Source: Haemophilus parainfluenzae
Lineage (GTDB): Bacteria > Pseudomonadota > Gammaproteobacteria > Enterobacterales > Pasteurellaceae
Reading direction: 5' to 3'
NCBI RefSeq assembly: GCF_003252725.1
Contig: NZ_QEPO01000003.1
Span: 1-64,000, forward strand
DNA length: 64,000 nt
In this document: positions 1 through 11,077 of the stretch, piece by piece
Layout of the letters: the number at the start of each line of letters is the position of its first letter
Position numbering within the stretch: position 1 is the first letter of the stretch
Made by a program: the position numbers and the translations under genes
Notes under the pieces: model-generated
What the model saw: only the letters and a program-made list of their open reading frames with translations
Told to the model about the DNA's origin: nothing
The model's database searches: none

Positions 1-317
<317 letters not shown>

Positions 318-331
318 TTCGCAAAATAAAA

Positions 332-361
332 AAGGCTTGGTTTTCCAAGCCTTTTTTGTTT
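332..361 (+). terminator. Intrinsic terminator after rplS
   Basis: Stem AAGGCTTGG / CCAAGCCTT (332-340 with 344-352) followed by a T run. The preceding A run on the other strand means it could also serve rho, which converges on it. Confidence 0.9.
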
Positions 362-377
362 TTAAGTGCGGTCAGAA

Positions 378-1640
378 TTAAGACCGCTTCATAATTTCAA
401 AAAACTCATCATTGGTTTTTGCCACCATAAGTTTGTCGATGAGGAATTCCATTGCTTCCACTTCACCCATTGGGTTAAGGATTTTGCGTAGAATCCACAT
501 TTTTTGTAATTCATCTGGTGTGGTAAGTAAATCTTCTTTACGCGTACCAGAACGGTTGAAGTCGATCGCTGGGAACACACGTTTTTCTGCAATTTTGCGA
601 GAAAGATGTAATTCCATATTACCGGTACCTTTAAATTCTTCAAAGATAACCTCATCCATTTTTGAACCGGTATCCACAAGTGCAGTCGCAATAATGGTTA
701 AACTACCACCTTCTTCCACGTTACGCGCCGCACCAAAGAAACGTTTTGGACGATGTAAAGCATTTGCATCCACACCACCAGAAAGAATTTTACCGGATGC
801 TGGTGTCACGGTATTGTAAGCACGTGCTAAACGAGTAATAGAGTCGAGTAAAATCACCACATCTTTTTTATGCTCAACAGAACGTTTTGCTTTCTCAATA
901 ACCATTTCTGCTACTTGAACGTGACGGGTTGCTGGTTCATCAAAGGTAGAAGCAATCACTTCACCTTTTACCGAACGTTGCATTTCCGTTACTTCTTCTG
1001 GACGTTCATCAATTAAAAGCACGATAAGCTCACATTCTGGATAATTGTGCGTGATGCTTTGTGCAATGTTTTGTAACAACATGGTTTTACCGGCTTTTGG
1101 TGGAGCCACGATAAGACCACGTTGACCTTTACCAATCGGAGACGCTAAATCCAAAATACGCGCGGTTAAATCTTCGGTTGAGCCATTACCACGTTCCATT
1201 CTTAAGCGAGAATTCGCGTGTAATGGGGTTAAGTTTTCGAAAAGGATTTTGCTACGAGAGACTTCAGGTTTGTCATCGTTGACTTGGTCGACTTTTAAAA
1301 GTGCAAAATAACGTTCGCCTTCTTTTGGTGGGCGGATTTTGCCTTCGATTTTATCACCAGTTTGTAGATTGAAACGACGAATTTGACTTGGGGAAACGTA
1401 GATGTCATCAGGACCAGCAAGGTAGGAACTGTCGGCGGAGCGTAAGAAACCGAAACCATCGGGTAAAATCTCTAACACGCCGCCGCCAAAAATATCTTCA
1501 CCGCTTTTTGCGTGCTGTTTCAAAATAGCAAAAACAATATCTTGTTTACGTAAACGGGCAAGATTTTCCAAACCCATTTGTTCTTCGCCAAGTTTCACAA
1601 GATCAGAAACAGGCGTATTTTTAAGTTCTGTAAGATGCAT
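378..1640 (-). CDS. rho: Transcription termination factor Rho
   Basis: Hexameric RNA-dependent ATPase that ends transcription at unstructured C-rich RNA. The 420-residue product has the full family layout: an N-terminal helical and cold-shock-like RNA-binding part (GFGFLRS near residue 62), Walker A APPKAGKT near 180, the [11 protein letters not shown] region and the C-terminal motor domain. I chose the ATG at 1640 (MHLTELKN) because the protein is then the same length as other Rho proteins. An in-frame upstream extension of 30 codons to 1730 has no family similarity and probably lies in the leader. It converges with rplS. Confidence 0.98.
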   Translation of the reverse strand: MHLTELKNTPVSDLVKLGEEQMGLENLARLRKQDIVFAILKQHAKSGEDIFGGGVLEILPDGFGFLRSADSSYLAGPDDIYVSPSQIRRFNLQTGDKIEGKIRPPKEGERYFALLKVDQVNDDKPEVSRSKILFENLTPLHANSRLRMERGNGSTEDLTARILDLASPIGKGQRGLIVAPPKAGKTMLLQNIAQSITHNYPECELIVLLIDERPEEVTEMQRSVKGEVIASTFDEPATRHVQVAEMVIEKAKRSVEHKKDVVILLDSITRLARAYNTVTPASGKILSGGVDANALHRPKRFFGAARNVEEGGSLTIIATALVDTGSKMDEVIFEEFKGTGNMELHLSRKIAEKRVFPAIDFNRSGTRKEDLLTTPDELQKMWILRKILNPMGEVEAMEFLIDKLMVAKTNDEFFEIMKRS

Positions 1641-1870
1641 AATTAATAATGATGGAATTAATAAGAGTTGATAATACTGAATTGTTTGAATGGTGGGCAA
1701 TGCCCTTAAGAATGCTGCGTAAATTACCACTAAAATGCAGTACTGTCTAGTTTTTGTTAGAAAAAACAGGGTAAAATAGCGGACGATATAGAGATTATCA
1801 TTGCATATTGATTAATTATGCGTGATAATTGAATAATTAATCATTTTTATAATCGAGATAAGGATAACTT
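1641..1870. other. Divergent rho-argH control region
   Basis: 230 bases without a gene, holding the rho leader (minus strand) and the argH promoter region (plus strand). An ARG-box-like palindrome lies at 1828-1845. In E. coli the rho leader mediates autoregulation; I see no comparable peptide or clear structure here beyond AT-rich inverted repeats. Confidence 0.5.
1828..1845. promoter_or_regulatory. Candidate ArgR operator (ARG box) upstream of argH
   Basis: TGAAT AATT AATCA at 1830-1843 matches the ArgR half-site pair TGAAT-N4-ATTCA with one deviation. It lies about 30 bases before the argH start, where a repressor would act. A wider inverted repeat (GATTAATT at 1810-1817, AATTAATC at 1835-1842) overlaps it. 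AT-richness lowers the specificity of the match. Confidence 0.45.
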
Positions 1871-3244
1871 ATGGCTCTCTGGGGTGGTCGTTTTACACAA
1901 GCGGCAGACAAACGTTTTAAAGATTTTAATGATAGCCTGCGTTTTGATTATCGCTTGGCAGAGCAAGATATTGAAGGCTCAATTGGTTGGTCTAAAGCTT
2001 TAGTGAATGTTGGTGTATTAAGTGCTGAAGAGCAACAACAACTAGAGGTTGCCTTAAATGAATTATTAATCGAAGTGCGGTCAAATCCACAAGCGATTTT
2101 ACAAGATGATGCAGAAGATATTCATAGCTGGGTAGAAAGTAAGCTCATCGATAAAGTGGGGAATTTAGGCAAAAAATTACATACGGGTCGTAGCCGTAAT
2201 GACCAAGTTGCACTTGATATTAAAATGTGGTGTAAACAGCGTGTAGTCGAGTTGCAAGAGTCAGTTCGTAATCTTCAACGTCACTTGGTACAAACTGCTG
2301 AAAATACGCAAGATGCGGTGATGCCGGGGTATACCCATTTACAACGTGCACAACCAATCACTTTTGCCCATTGGTGTATGGCTTATGTGGAAATGTTTGA
2401 GCGTGATTATTCACGTCTCACCGATGCTTATAAACGCATGAATAGCTGCCCATTAGGTAGTGGTGCACTTGCGGGGACAGCCTATGCAGTCGATCGTGAG
2501 CAATTAGCTACCGATCTTGGTTTTGCTTTTGCGACGCGTAATAGTTTGGATAGCGTCTCTGATCGTGACCATATTGTGGAATTGCTGTCAACGGCATCTT
2601 TAAGTATGGCGCACCTTTCTCGTTTCGCAGAAGATATGATTATTTTCAACAGTGGTGAAGCGAATTTTGTGGAGTTGTCAGATCGTGTGACTTCAGGTTC
2701 GTCTTTAATGCCACAAAAGAAAAATCCGGATGCTTGTGAATTGATTCGTGGTAAAGCGGGCCGTGTAATGGGCGCATTAACCGGTATGTTGATGACCTTA
2801 AAAGGTTTACCGTTAGCGTATAACAAAGATATGCAAGAAGACAAAGAAGGGATCTTTGATGCATTGGATACTTGGCAAGATTGTGTAGATATGGCGACTT
2901 TTGTACTAGATGAATTAAAAGTGAATACCGATCGTACACGCGAAGCTGCCCTAAAAGGTTACTCAAATGCAACAGAGCTAGCAGATTATCTTGTAGCAAA
3001 AGGTGTACCATTCCGTGATTCTCACCATATTGTCGGAGAAACCGTGGTTTATGCGATTGAAAAAGGCAAAGCCTTGGAAGACTTAACCATTCCTGAATTC
3101 CGTCAATTCAGTGATGTGGTAGGGGATGATGTATATGACATTCTTTCGTTACAATCTTGTTTAGATAAACGTTGTGCGAAAGGTGGGGTTTCACCACTTC
3201 GAGTGGCAGAAGCGATTGCAGAAGCAAAAGCGAGATTAGCTTAA
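1871..3244 (+). CDS. argH: Argininosuccinate lyase
   Basis: Splits argininosuccinate into arginine and fumarate, the last step of arginine synthesis, in the cytoplasm. At 457 residues it has the usual length. It carries the fumarase/aspartase superfamily signature with the mobile catalytic loop [12 protein letters not shown] near residues 276-288, and the N-terminal ALWGGRFTQ and [11 protein letters not shown] motifs. The start follows a good AAGGA ribosome site. It is monocistronic here: rho lies divergently upstream and a strong terminator follows. A candidate ARG box in its promoter suggests ArgR repression. Confidence 0.98.
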   Translation: MALWGGRFTQAADKRFKDFNDSLRFDYRLAEQDIEGSIGWSKALVNVGVLSAEEQQQLEVALNELLIEVRSNPQAILQDDAEDIHSWVESKLIDKVGNLGKKLHTGRSRNDQVALDIKMWCKQRVVELQESVRNLQRHLVQTAENTQDAVMPGYTHLQRAQPITFAHWCMAYVEMFERDYSRLTDAYKRMNSCPLGSGALAGTAYAVDREQLATDLGFAFATRNSLDSVSDRDHIVELLSTASLSMAHLSRFAEDMIIFNSGEANFVELSDRVTSGSSLMPQKKNPDACELIRGKAGRVMGALTGMLMTLKGLPLAYNKDMQEDKEGIFDALDTWQDCVDMATFVLDELKVNTDRTREAALKGYSNATELADYLVAKGVPFRDSHHIVGETVVYAIEKGKALEDLTIPEFRQFSDVVGDDVYDILSLQSCLDKRCAKGGVSPLRVAEAIAEAKARLA

Positions 3245-3256
3245 TTAGCGTAAATA

Positions 3257-3300
3257 AAAAGAGCGGTCAAAAATGTTGTGTTTTTTGACCGCTCTTTCGT
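3257..3300. terminator. Bidirectional terminator built from a USS-like pair
   Basis: AAAGAGCGGTCAAAA (3258-3272) is complementary to TTTTGACCGCTCTTT (3282-3296), with A and T runs on both sides. It lies between convergent argH and the exported protein gene. The arms carry GAGCGGTC rather than the exact uptake core AAGTGCGGT. Confidence 0.85.
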
Positions 3301-3302
3301 TT

Positions 3303-3779
3303 TTATGGAGTAGGTGGATTCATTAATTCAAGGATTTTATCGGTAGGCTCTTTTATATCGAAACTCGATCCCATTAATAATGAAAAAGTCTCGTCATTTC
3401 GTTTGCAAGCAGCATGAGAAATTAGCTTACCTTTCTTATTACGCAAATCGATAGTAACTTGACTGATGCTCGTCTTATCTACTGCTCTTTCTTTTATTAT
3501 CGTCCACAACTGATTATTTTCTGTTGGTGGAAGAAAAATAGTCGCTTCTGTGGCATAAGCTTGTAAGTAAGCATTATCTATCGTTTGATCAGCCACATTC
3601 ACATCGTTTTTCATGTAAGTGAATGTTTTAAGATTATTTAGCGCGACCCAAATCTTTTCACCTTTGGTGGTTTCACATTTTACAACATCAATGACGCTCT
3701 CACCGAGATTCATAGCATTCTCATTTGCGAGCGAACATGCTGGAACTGCAGCCAAAAATACCCACAGATATTTTTTCAT
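3303..3779 (-). CDS. Exported protein of unknown function
   Basis: I do not recognise this 158-residue protein. It begins with a clear Sec signal peptide (MKKYLWVFLAAVPACSLA, likely cut before NEN), so the mature part should be periplasmic. Two cysteines remain after cleavage (VVKCETTKG near 35 and HAACKRND near 125) and could form a disulfide. The Cys in the signal region is followed by SLAN, not a convincing lipobox. The gene starts 4 bases after the yajQ stop, so it is probably co-transcribed with yajQ. It converges with argH across a shared terminator. Confidence 0.75.
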   Translation of the reverse strand: MKKYLWVFLAAVPACSLANENAMNLGESVIDVVKCETTKGEKIWVALNNLKTFTYMKNDVNVADQTIDNAYLQAYATEATIFLPPTENNQLWTIIKERAVDKTSISQVTIDLRNKKGKLISHAACKRNDETFSLLMGSSFDIKEPTDKILELMNPPTP

Positions 3780-3783
3780 TGAA

Positions 3784-5240
<1,457 letters not shown>

Positions 5241-5284
5241 AGAAAATCCTGTAAATTGTGAATACTCATCTATTCTAGCCGATC

Positions 5285-5986
5285 TTGGCGAAAAAATGGA
5301 AAAACAACGTGCAATTAATTAAAGAAAAACTTCAAAAATCACTGATGTTTGGGCTAATCGTGCTGCTTTGTATCGGTGCCATGGCCGTGATTTTGTTTGG
5401 TGTTAAACAATTTAAGATTGGTTCACAGCTTTCAAGTGTGAATCAAGTGGCGAATTTATCGCATACTTTGGTTCGTCAGCAAGCCAATTTATTTTCGGTT
5501 TTGTTAACTAATAATGCGAAATCCGATCAGCTCGTTGAAAATTTAGATAATTTAGTCAAAGAAAACTTTGTGCTTGATGCGACCATTTATGATTATAACG
5601 GTAAAGAATTGGCACAAAGTACCAATACCGGTAATCTTCGAGAGCAACTTGGTCTAGAACATAAAAATGAAGGTGAGTTTTCAACTCAACAAATTGTTGA
5701 GCCGATTTATTCCGCTTCCAATAATGCCATTCGAGGTTTTTTGCGGGTAACATTTGACGCGCAATATGCTCAAACGACGCAGAGCAAAATTAATCAAGTC
5801 TTCCACCGCTTATATGGTGAAATTGTCGTGGTCTTTTTATTAGGTGCTTTATTCGCCAGTTCCATTCATTATTTTTTAAGTCATTATCGTCGAACATATC
5901 GAAAACCAGTAGAAACTAAAACGGTGGTAAATTTACAAGGTAAATCGAGTAGCCAACGTTTCCATCAACGTCGTCGAAGAATTTGA
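5285..5986 (+). CDS. ytjB: YtjB/Smp family membrane protein
   Basis: Membrane protein of the YtjB (formerly Smp) family. The 233-residue sequence has a short cytoplasmic start, a transmembrane helix near residues 19-40, a ~130-residue periplasmic loop, a second helix near 178-198 and a basic cytoplasmic tail (YRRTYRKP, RRRR end). This is a sensor-like layout without a kinase. It is divergent from serB as in E. coli. The reading frame opens with TTG at 5285 just after a stop at 5276; a GTG at 5309 is an alternative start with a slightly better ribosome site. Its function is not established. Confidence 0.8.
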   Translation: MAKKWKNNVQLIKEKLQKSLMFGLIVLLCIGAMAVILFGVKQFKIGSQLSSVNQVANLSHTLVRQQANLFSVLLTNNAKSDQLVENLDNLVKENFVLDATIYDYNGKELAQSTNTGNLREQLGLEHKNEGEFSTQQIVEPIYSASNNAIRGFLRVTFDAQYAQTTQSKINQVFHRLYGEIVVVFLLGALFASSIHYFLSHYRRTYRKPVETKTVVNLQGKSSSQRFHQRRRRI

Positions 5987-6071
5987 TCAAGGTAAATAAA
6001 ATTGCAGATATTGCTCAAGTCAATCAGTAAATAAGGTAGAATACTCAGAATTATTTAGACAGGAGAAAAAC

Positions 6072-8069
6072 ATGGCAACTCGTAGACAACTCGCCAACGC
6101 AATTCGTGCGCTATCAATGGATGCAGTACAAAAAGCAAAATCAGGCCACCCTGGCGCACCAATGGGAATGGCGGATATCGCTGAGGTATTATGGCGCGAT
6201 TTCTTAAAACACAATCCAAACAACCCTAAATGGGCTGATCGCGACCGTTTTGTGCTTTCTAACGGCCACGGTTCAATGTTGATTTATAGCTTATTACATT
6301 TAACAGGCTACGATCTTTCTATCGAAGATTTAAAACAATTCCGTCAATTACATTCTAAAACGCCTGGCCACCCAGAATATGGTTATGCACCAGGTGTTGA
6401 AACCACAACTGGTCCGTTAGGTCAAGGCATCACTAATGCTGTAGGGATGGCGATTGCTGAGAAAACCTTAGCGGGCCAATTTAACCGTGAAGGCCATGAA
6501 ATCGTGGACCACCACACTTATGTGTTCTTAGGTGATGGCTGTTTAATGGAAGGGATTTCTCATGAAGCTTGCTCTTTAGCAGGCACATTAGGCCTTGGTA
6601 AATTAATCGCATTCTACGATGACAATAACATTTCGATTGATGGTCATGTAGATGGTTGGTTCAGCGATGATACCGCAGCTCGTTTCGAAGCTTATGGCTG
6701 GCAAGTGATCCGCAATGTGGATGGTCACGATGCAGAACAAATTCGTGCAGCGACTATTCTTGCTCAAGCAGAAAAAGAAAAACCAACGTTGATTATTTGT
6801 AAAACGATCATTGGTTTTGGTTCACCAAATAAATCTGGCTCTCACGATTGTCACGGTGCACCATTAGGTGATGAAGAAATCGCATTAACCCGTAAAGCAC
6901 TAGGCTGGGAATATGGTCCATTTGAAATTCCGGCTGAGTACTATGCTGAATGGTCTGCAAAAGAAAAAGGCGCTGTAGCAGAAAAATCTTGGGAAGAAAA
7001 ATTTGCCGCTTATGCTAAAGCATATCCAGAACTTGCTGCAGAGTTTACACGTCGTGTAAACGGTGAATTACCAGCAAATTGGGCGGCTGAATCTAAAGCG
7101 TTCATCGAAAAATTACAAGCGAACCCAGCAAGCATTGCAAGTCGTAAAGCATCACAAAATGCAATCGAAGCTTATGCACACGTATTACCTGAATTCTTAG
7201 GTGGATCTGCAGACTTAGCAAGCTCTAACTTAACGTTATGGAGCGGTTCTAAACCAATTCGTGCACACGAAAACGTAGGTGGTAATTACCTTAACTATGG
7301 TGTGCGTGAGTTCGGTATGTCAGCGATCATGAATGGTATTGCTTTACATGGCGGTTTCATTCCTTACGGCGCAACCTTCTTAATGTTCTACGAATACGCA
7401 CACAATGCAGTGCGTATGGCGGCATTAATGAAACAACGCACTTTATTCGTTTATACTCATGACTCGATCGGTTTAGGCGAAGATGGTCCAACTCACCAAC
7501 CGGTTGAGCAAACCACCTCATTACGCTTAATTCCAAATCTTGAAACATGGCGTCCATGTGACCAAGTGGAATCAGCTATAGCATGGCAACAAGCGGTTGA
7601 ACGTCAAGATGGTCCAAGTGCATTGATCTTTACCCGTCAAAACTTAGCCCAAATGGACCGCACTTCTGCACAATTAGATGCGGTTAAGCGTGGTGCTTAT
7701 GTGTTAAAAGACTGCGATGGTACACCTGAGTTAATCTTCATTGCAACAGGTTCTGAAGTAGAATTAGCGGTGAAAGCGGCTGAAGCATTAAGTGCAGAAG
7801 GTAAAAAAGTACGTGTCGTCTCTATGCCAAGCACTAACCGTTTCGATAAACAAGATGCAGCGTACCGCGAAAGTGTATTACCTGCAGCTGTAACCAAACG
7901 TGTTGCGATTGAAGCAGGCATTGCCGACTTCTGGTATAAATACGTTGGCTTTGAAGGTCTCGTGGTAGGTATGAATAGCTTCGGCGAATCAGCACCGGCA
8001 GATCAATTATTTAAACTCTTTGGTTTCACCGTGGATAACGTGGTGGCAAAAGCAAAAGAGATTTTATAA
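6072..8069 (+). CDS. tktA: Transketolase
   Basis: Thiamine-diphosphate enzyme that moves two-carbon units between sugar phosphates in the pentose phosphate pathway. The 665 residues match full-length bacterial transketolase: [14 protein letters not shown] near 20-33, the TPP motif beginning GDGCLMEG near 155, the GSADLASSN region near 380 and the C-terminal domain. The ATG follows an AGGAG site (6061-6065). A TAGAAT -10-like element lies at 6037-6042. It is monocistronic and ends in a clear terminator. Confidence 0.99.
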   Translation: MATRRQLANAIRALSMDAVQKAKSGHPGAPMGMADIAEVLWRDFLKHNPNNPKWADRDRFVLSNGHGSMLIYSLLHLTGYDLSIEDLKQFRQLHSKTPGHPEYGYAPGVETTTGPLGQGITNAVGMAIAEKTLAGQFNREGHEIVDHHTYVFLGDGCLMEGISHEACSLAGTLGLGKLIAFYDDNNISIDGHVDGWFSDDTAARFEAYGWQVIRNVDGHDAEQIRAATILAQAEKEKPTLIICKTIIGFGSPNKSGSHDCHGAPLGDEEIALTRKALGWEYGPFEIPAEYYAEWSAKEKGAVAEKSWEEKFAAYAKAYPELAAEFTRRVNGELPANWAAESKAFIEKLQANPASIASRKASQNAIEAYAHVLPEFLGGSADLASSNLTLWSGSKPIRAHENVGGNYLNYGVREFGMSAIMNGIALHGGFIPYGATFLMFYEYAHNAVRMAALMKQRTLFVYTHDSIGLGEDGPTHQPVEQTTSLRLIPNLETWRPCDQVESAIAWQQAVERQDGPSALIFTRQNLAQMDRTSAQLDAVKRGAYVLKDCDGTPELIFIATGSEVELAVKAAEALSAEGKKVRVVSMPSTNRFDKQDAAYRESVLPAAVTKRVAIEAGIADFWYKYVGFEGLVVGMNSFGESAPADQLFKLFGFTVDNVVAKAKEIL

Positions 8070-8081
8070 TCCTTAAAATTG

Positions 8082-8107
8082 AAGGCAGATATTTATCTGC
8101 CTTTTTT
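8082..8107 (+). terminator. Intrinsic terminator after tktA
   Basis: AAGGCAGAT (8082-8090) pairs with ATCTGCCTT (8095-8103), followed by a T run. Confidence 0.9.
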
Positions 8108-8132
8108 ATTTAATAAGCAAGGGAAGTATAAT

Positions 8133-8615
8133 ATGGAATGTTCTAAGATTAGACGTAAGGATAGGACGATCACTAATTATCATCGTATGTTAGAAATTAT
8201 GAATCAGTGTGATATTTGCCGTTTAGGATTACAAGATGATGAAAGTGTTTATATTGTTCCATTAAATTTTGGTTTTAAGGCAGATAATGAAGAACTTACT
8301 CTTTATTTCCATGGATTTGTTAAAGGGAAAAAGATTGAACTGATTAAAAAGAATAAATTAGCTGGTTTTGAAATGGACCGTAAACATGAAATTGTAAAAG
8401 CAGAAATTGCTTGTGATTATTCTTTTTTATATCAGAGCATTATTGGGAAAGGGAATTTATTCATTATTGAAGATAAAGATGAGAAGATTGATGCTTTACA
8501 ATATTTAATGGAACACTATACACAGAAAAATGATTGGCAGTTTAGTGAGAATGAGTTAAACAAAATCGTGGTTATTAAGATGAATGTGACTCAATGGTCA
8601 TGTAAAGAGCACTAA
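8133..8615 (+). CDS. Pyridoxamine 5'-phosphate oxidase-fold (Nim-like) flavoprotein
   Basis: 160-residue protein of the FMN-binding split-barrel family that includes NimA-type proteins. Recognisable features are MRRKDR-like SKIRRKDRTIT at the start, MNQCDICRLGL, YIVPLNFGF, LYFHGFVKGKKIELI and a conserved AGFEMDRKHE segment. Members reduce or bind FMN, haem or pyridoxamine phosphate; the substrate here is unknown. I start at 8133 because a good AGGGAAG site precedes it, while the longer frame from 8079 would overlap the tktA terminator. It is a single gene with its own terminator and is AT-richer than its neighbours. Confidence 0.85.
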   Translation: MECSKIRRKDRTITNYHRMLEIMNQCDICRLGLQDDESVYIVPLNFGFKADNEELTLYFHGFVKGKKIELIKKNKLAGFEMDRKHEIVKAEIACDYSFLYQSIIGKGNLFIIEDKDEKIDALQYLMEHYTQKNDWQFSENELNKIVVIKMNVTQWSCKEH

Positions 8616-8630
8616 TTTTATTGCTGAGAG

Positions 8631-8674
8631 AAGTGCGGTCAAAAATAAGAAAATTTTTGACCGCACTTTTTTTT
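8631..8674 (+). terminator. Terminator made of an inverted uptake-sequence pair
   Basis: AAGTGCGGTCAAAAA (8631-8645) and its complement TTTTTGACCGCACTT (8654-8668) form a long stem followed by T8. Each arm is an exact AAGTGCGGT uptake core. Confidence 0.9.
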
Positions 8675-8789
8675 ATCTGCTTTCACCTTGTTATCTAAGC
8701 CTTTTTTCGTCAATCCATTGAGTTCGCTTTTTAAGTTTGTTAAAATTTGCAGCACTTTTTGCAATAAGAATAAAACGTAAAAAGTGAGT

Positions 8790-9000
8790 TCGGAAGAAGG
8801 TAGCTGGAGAGTAGGGAATTGCCCCTACGCCGACGAGGTAAAATCTTTCAGGCGCAATCGCAAGATTGCAGGGACTGTTACTGGACGAACCCTTGGAGAG
8901 ATCCATTGCATTTTATTGATGTAAATGGACGCCGAAGGCGCAAAAGAGCGGTCGATTTTTCGATTGTTTTCCAAACGCTCAGGCAAAAGGACAGGGGCAA
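8790..9000 (+). promoter_or_regulatory. Tandem glycine riboswitch
   Basis: Two consecutive glycine aptamers fill most of the gap before the symporter gene. Aptamer I (about 8791-8877) shows CTGGAGAG, CGCCGACGAGG, ATCTTTCAGG and GGGACTG. Aptamer II (about 8880-9000) shows GGACGAACCCTTGGAGAG, GCCGAAGGCGCAAAAG and GCTCAGGCAAAAGGACAG. Order and core bases match the Vibrio cholerae tandem riboswitch, including the short TTACTGGACGAACC linker. The remaining ~90 bases before the start codon (9001-9092) would be the expression platform; AGACAA (9002-9007) can pair with TTGTCT (9044-9049). Whether glycine turns expression on or off cannot be decided by eye. Confidence 0.93.
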
Positions 9001-9092
9001 AAGACAATCGGTATTATCAAAAATATTTCTATCGGGATTCTTCTTGTCTCCTTGTCGAGTTTATTTGTATTTTAAACGACGAGGAATCATCA

Positions 9093-10463
9093 ATGTCATT
9101 ACAGACAACCTTATCTGCGATTAGCAGCTTTGTATGGGGACCGCCCCTACTTATTCTTTTGTCCGGAACCGGACTTTATCTCACCCTTCGTTTAGGTTTC
9201 TTGCAAATTCGTTATTTGCCGCGTGCATTGGGCTATTTATTTGCTCGTGGTGCGAATAAAGGCAAGGGAGATGTATCTTCTTTTGCCGCACTTTGTACGG
9301 CATTAGCGGCGACCATTGGTACAGGGAATATCGTGGGGGTAGCGACTGCAGTACAAGCGGGAGGACCAGGCGCAATTTTTTGGATGTGGCTAGTTGCATT
9401 ATTAGGCATGGCAACTAAATATGCTGAATGTTTACTTGCCGTGAAATATCGTGTGCGAGATAAATACGGTTTTATGGCTGGTGGACCGATGTACTACATC
9501 GAACGCGGTCTTGGTATTAAATGGCTAGCCAAATTATTTGCGCTCTTTGGGGTATTGGTGGCCTTTTTCGGTATTGGTACCTTCCCTCAAATAAATGCAA
9601 TTACGCATGCGATGCAAGACACATTCAATGTACCCGTTATTATTACGGCAACAGTGGTGACGGTGTTGGTCGCTATGATTATTCTCGGTGGTGTAAGACG
9701 TATCGCGACAGCTTCTTCAGTAATTGTGCCTTTTATGGCAATTGGCTATGTGGCGACCTCAATTATCATCTTAATCGTTAATTACGACAAATTGCCTGCT
9801 GCAATTGCATTAATTATTCAGAGTGCGTTTAACCCACAAGCGGCTTTAGGCGGTGCAGTTGGTTTTACCGTGATGAAAGCGATTCAATCGGGTGTGGCAC
9901 GCGGTATTTTCTCAAATGAATCTGGTTTAGGGAGTGCGCCTATTGCTGCTGCAGCGGCGCAAACGAAAGAGCCCGTTCGCCAAGGTTTAATTTCGATGAC
10001 AGGGACATTTTTAGATACCATCATCGTATGTACGATGACGGGATTAGTACTTGTTATTACGGGGGCATGGAGTAATCCTGAGCTTTCTGGCGCAAGTGTG
10101 ACCAACTACGCTTTTGCACAGGGCTTAGGCACATCAATCGGTGCAACCATTGTAACGGTTGGCTTATTATTCTTTGCTTTCACTACAATTTTAGGGTGGT
10201 GTTACTATGGAGAGCGTTGCTTCCTTTACTTAGTTGGTATCCGTGGTATTAAATTGTATCGCTTCGTATTTATTGTTCTGGTTGGAGCGGGTTCATTCCT
10301 CACCTTAGATTTAATCTGGATCTTAGCGGATATTGTGAATGGTTTAATGGCCTTCCCGAACTTGATAGCATTAATTGGTTTGCGTAAAGAAATTATTTCA
10401 GAAACTAAGGATTACTTCGAACGTTTAAAAGCAACGCAACATGATCAAGATGAATTAGCCTAA
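9093..10463 (+). CDS. Alanine/glycine:cation symporter (AGCS family)
   Basis: Sodium- or proton-coupled importer of alanine and/or glycine in the inner membrane. The 456-residue protein is hydrophobic throughout with about ten membrane segments and the AGCS signatures: GDVSSFAALCTALAATIGTG near 60-80, AGGPGAIFWMW, and GIFSNESGLGSAPIAAAAA near 275. The ATG at 9093 follows a GAGGA site; the longer frame from 8925 runs through riboswitch RNA and is not real. The tandem glycine riboswitch upstream indicates control by glycine, so glycine is a likely substrate. Confidence 0.95.
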   Translation: MSLQTTLSAISSFVWGPPLLILLSGTGLYLTLRLGFLQIRYLPRALGYLFARGANKGKGDVSSFAALCTALAATIGTGNIVGVATAVQAGGPGAIFWMWLVALLGMATKYAECLLAVKYRVRDKYGFMAGGPMYYIERGLGIKWLAKLFALFGVLVAFFGIGTFPQINAITHAMQDTFNVPVIITATVVTVLVAMIILGGVRRIATASSVIVPFMAIGYVATSIIILIVNYDKLPAAIALIIQSAFNPQAALGGAVGFTVMKAIQSGVARGIFSNESGLGSAPIAAAAAQTKEPVRQGLISMTGTFLDTIIVCTMTGLVLVITGAWSNPELSGASVTNYAFAQGLGTSIGATIVTVGLLFFAFTTILGWCYYGERCFLYLVGIRGIKLYRFVFIVLVGAGSFLTLDLIWILADIVNGLMAFPNLIALIGLRKEIISETKDYFERLKATQHDQDELA

Positions 10464-10480
10464 TTTATCTCATAAAAAGA

Positions 10481-10511
10481 AAAGGGAAGCCGAGTGCCTC
10501 CCTTTGTTGTT
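10481..10511 (+). terminator. Weak terminator after the symporter gene
   Basis: AAAGGGAAGC (10481-10490) pairs with GCCTCCCTTT (10496-10505) except for one A-C mismatch; only a broken T run (GTTGTTT) follows. Confidence 0.6.
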
Positions 10512-10567
10512 TACAGCTTTACATCATAACAAGTTTATACAGAAAGAAAATCATATTTTTGCAGAAA

Positions 10568-10583
10568 TGAGATCACGATCATA
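10568..10583. promoter_or_regulatory. CRP-like site upstream of raiA
   Basis: TGAGA-N6-TCATA matches the CRP consensus TGTGA-N6-TCACA at 8 of 10 positions. It lies about 120 bases before raiA. E. coli raiA is known to respond to CRP. Confidence 0.5.
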
Positions 10584-10665
10584 TTTTTGAACATTTGTTT
10601 TTTTATTTGACTAAAAGCACTTGAAAAAGCAGTGTAAGGTCGATATGTTGTTACTAAAGATGAAC

Positions 10666-10681
10666 TGAACCGAAGGGTTCA
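10666..10681 (+). promoter_or_regulatory. Hairpin in the raiA 5' untranslated region
   Basis: TGAACC / GGTTCA form a perfect 6-bp stem closed by a GAAG tetraloop, ending 23 bases before the start codon. It could affect mRNA stability or translation; no U run follows, so it is not a terminator. Confidence 0.45.
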
Positions 10682-10704
10682 TTTAACCAAAAGAGGTAAA
10701 TGCT

Positions 10705-11028
10705 ATGACACTCAATATCACAAGCAAACAAATGGAAATCACCCCTGCAATCCGTGAACATGTGGAGGGAAGACTTGCAAAATTAGAGAAATGGCACACT
10801 CAACTGATTAGTCCGCACTTTGTTTTAAGTAAAGTACCAAACGGCTTTTCTGTAGAGGCTTCAATTGGAACTCCACTAGGTAATCTGTTAGCCACTGCAA
10901 CGGCTGATGATATGTATAAAGCGATCAATGAAGTTGAAGAAAAATTAGAGCGTCAATTAAATAAACTTCAACATAAAGGTGAATCTCGTCGAGCAGATGA
11001 GCGTTTGAAAGATTCTTTTGAAAAATAA
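10705..11028 (+). CDS. raiA: Ribosome-associated inhibitor A / hibernation factor
   Basis: Binds the 30S decoding region in stationary phase or cold stress and blocks translation. At 107 residues it is the short RaiA/HPF type. [30 protein letters not shown] is recognisable in pieces, as is the [23 protein letters not shown] helix, with a short charged tail ([11 protein letters not shown]) as in YfiA rather than the long HPF extension. A GAGGT site precedes the ATG. It is monocistronic, with a CRP-like site and a hairpin upstream and a strong terminator downstream. Confidence 0.95.
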   Translation: MTLNITSKQMEITPAIREHVEGRLAKLEKWHTQLISPHFVLSKVPNGFSVEASIGTPLGNLLATATADDMYKAINEVEEKLERQLNKLQHKGESRRADERLKDSFEK

Positions 11029-11046
11029 AGGATAATGAATAAATTG

Positions 11047-11077
11047 AAAGGGCGAACATGATGTTCGCCCTTTTTTT
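11047..11077. terminator. Bidirectional terminator between raiA and the 47-residue gene
   Basis: AAGGGCGAACAT (11048-11059) and ATGTTCGCCCTT (11061-11072) form a near-perfect hairpin followed by T7. Its T run overlaps the stop codon of the convergent small gene. Confidence 0.88.

Noticed and set aside
1641..1730. 30-codon in-frame N-terminal extension of Rho
   Set aside because: No Rho protein has such residues; the ATG at 1640 gives the standard length and sequence. The extra frame is leader sequence that happens to lack stops.
8819..9124. Open frames through the glycine riboswitch, including the upstream part of the symporter frame (8925-9092)
   Set aside because: They cross highly structured, recognised RNA and encode no family; the symporter has a good ribosome site and start at 9093.
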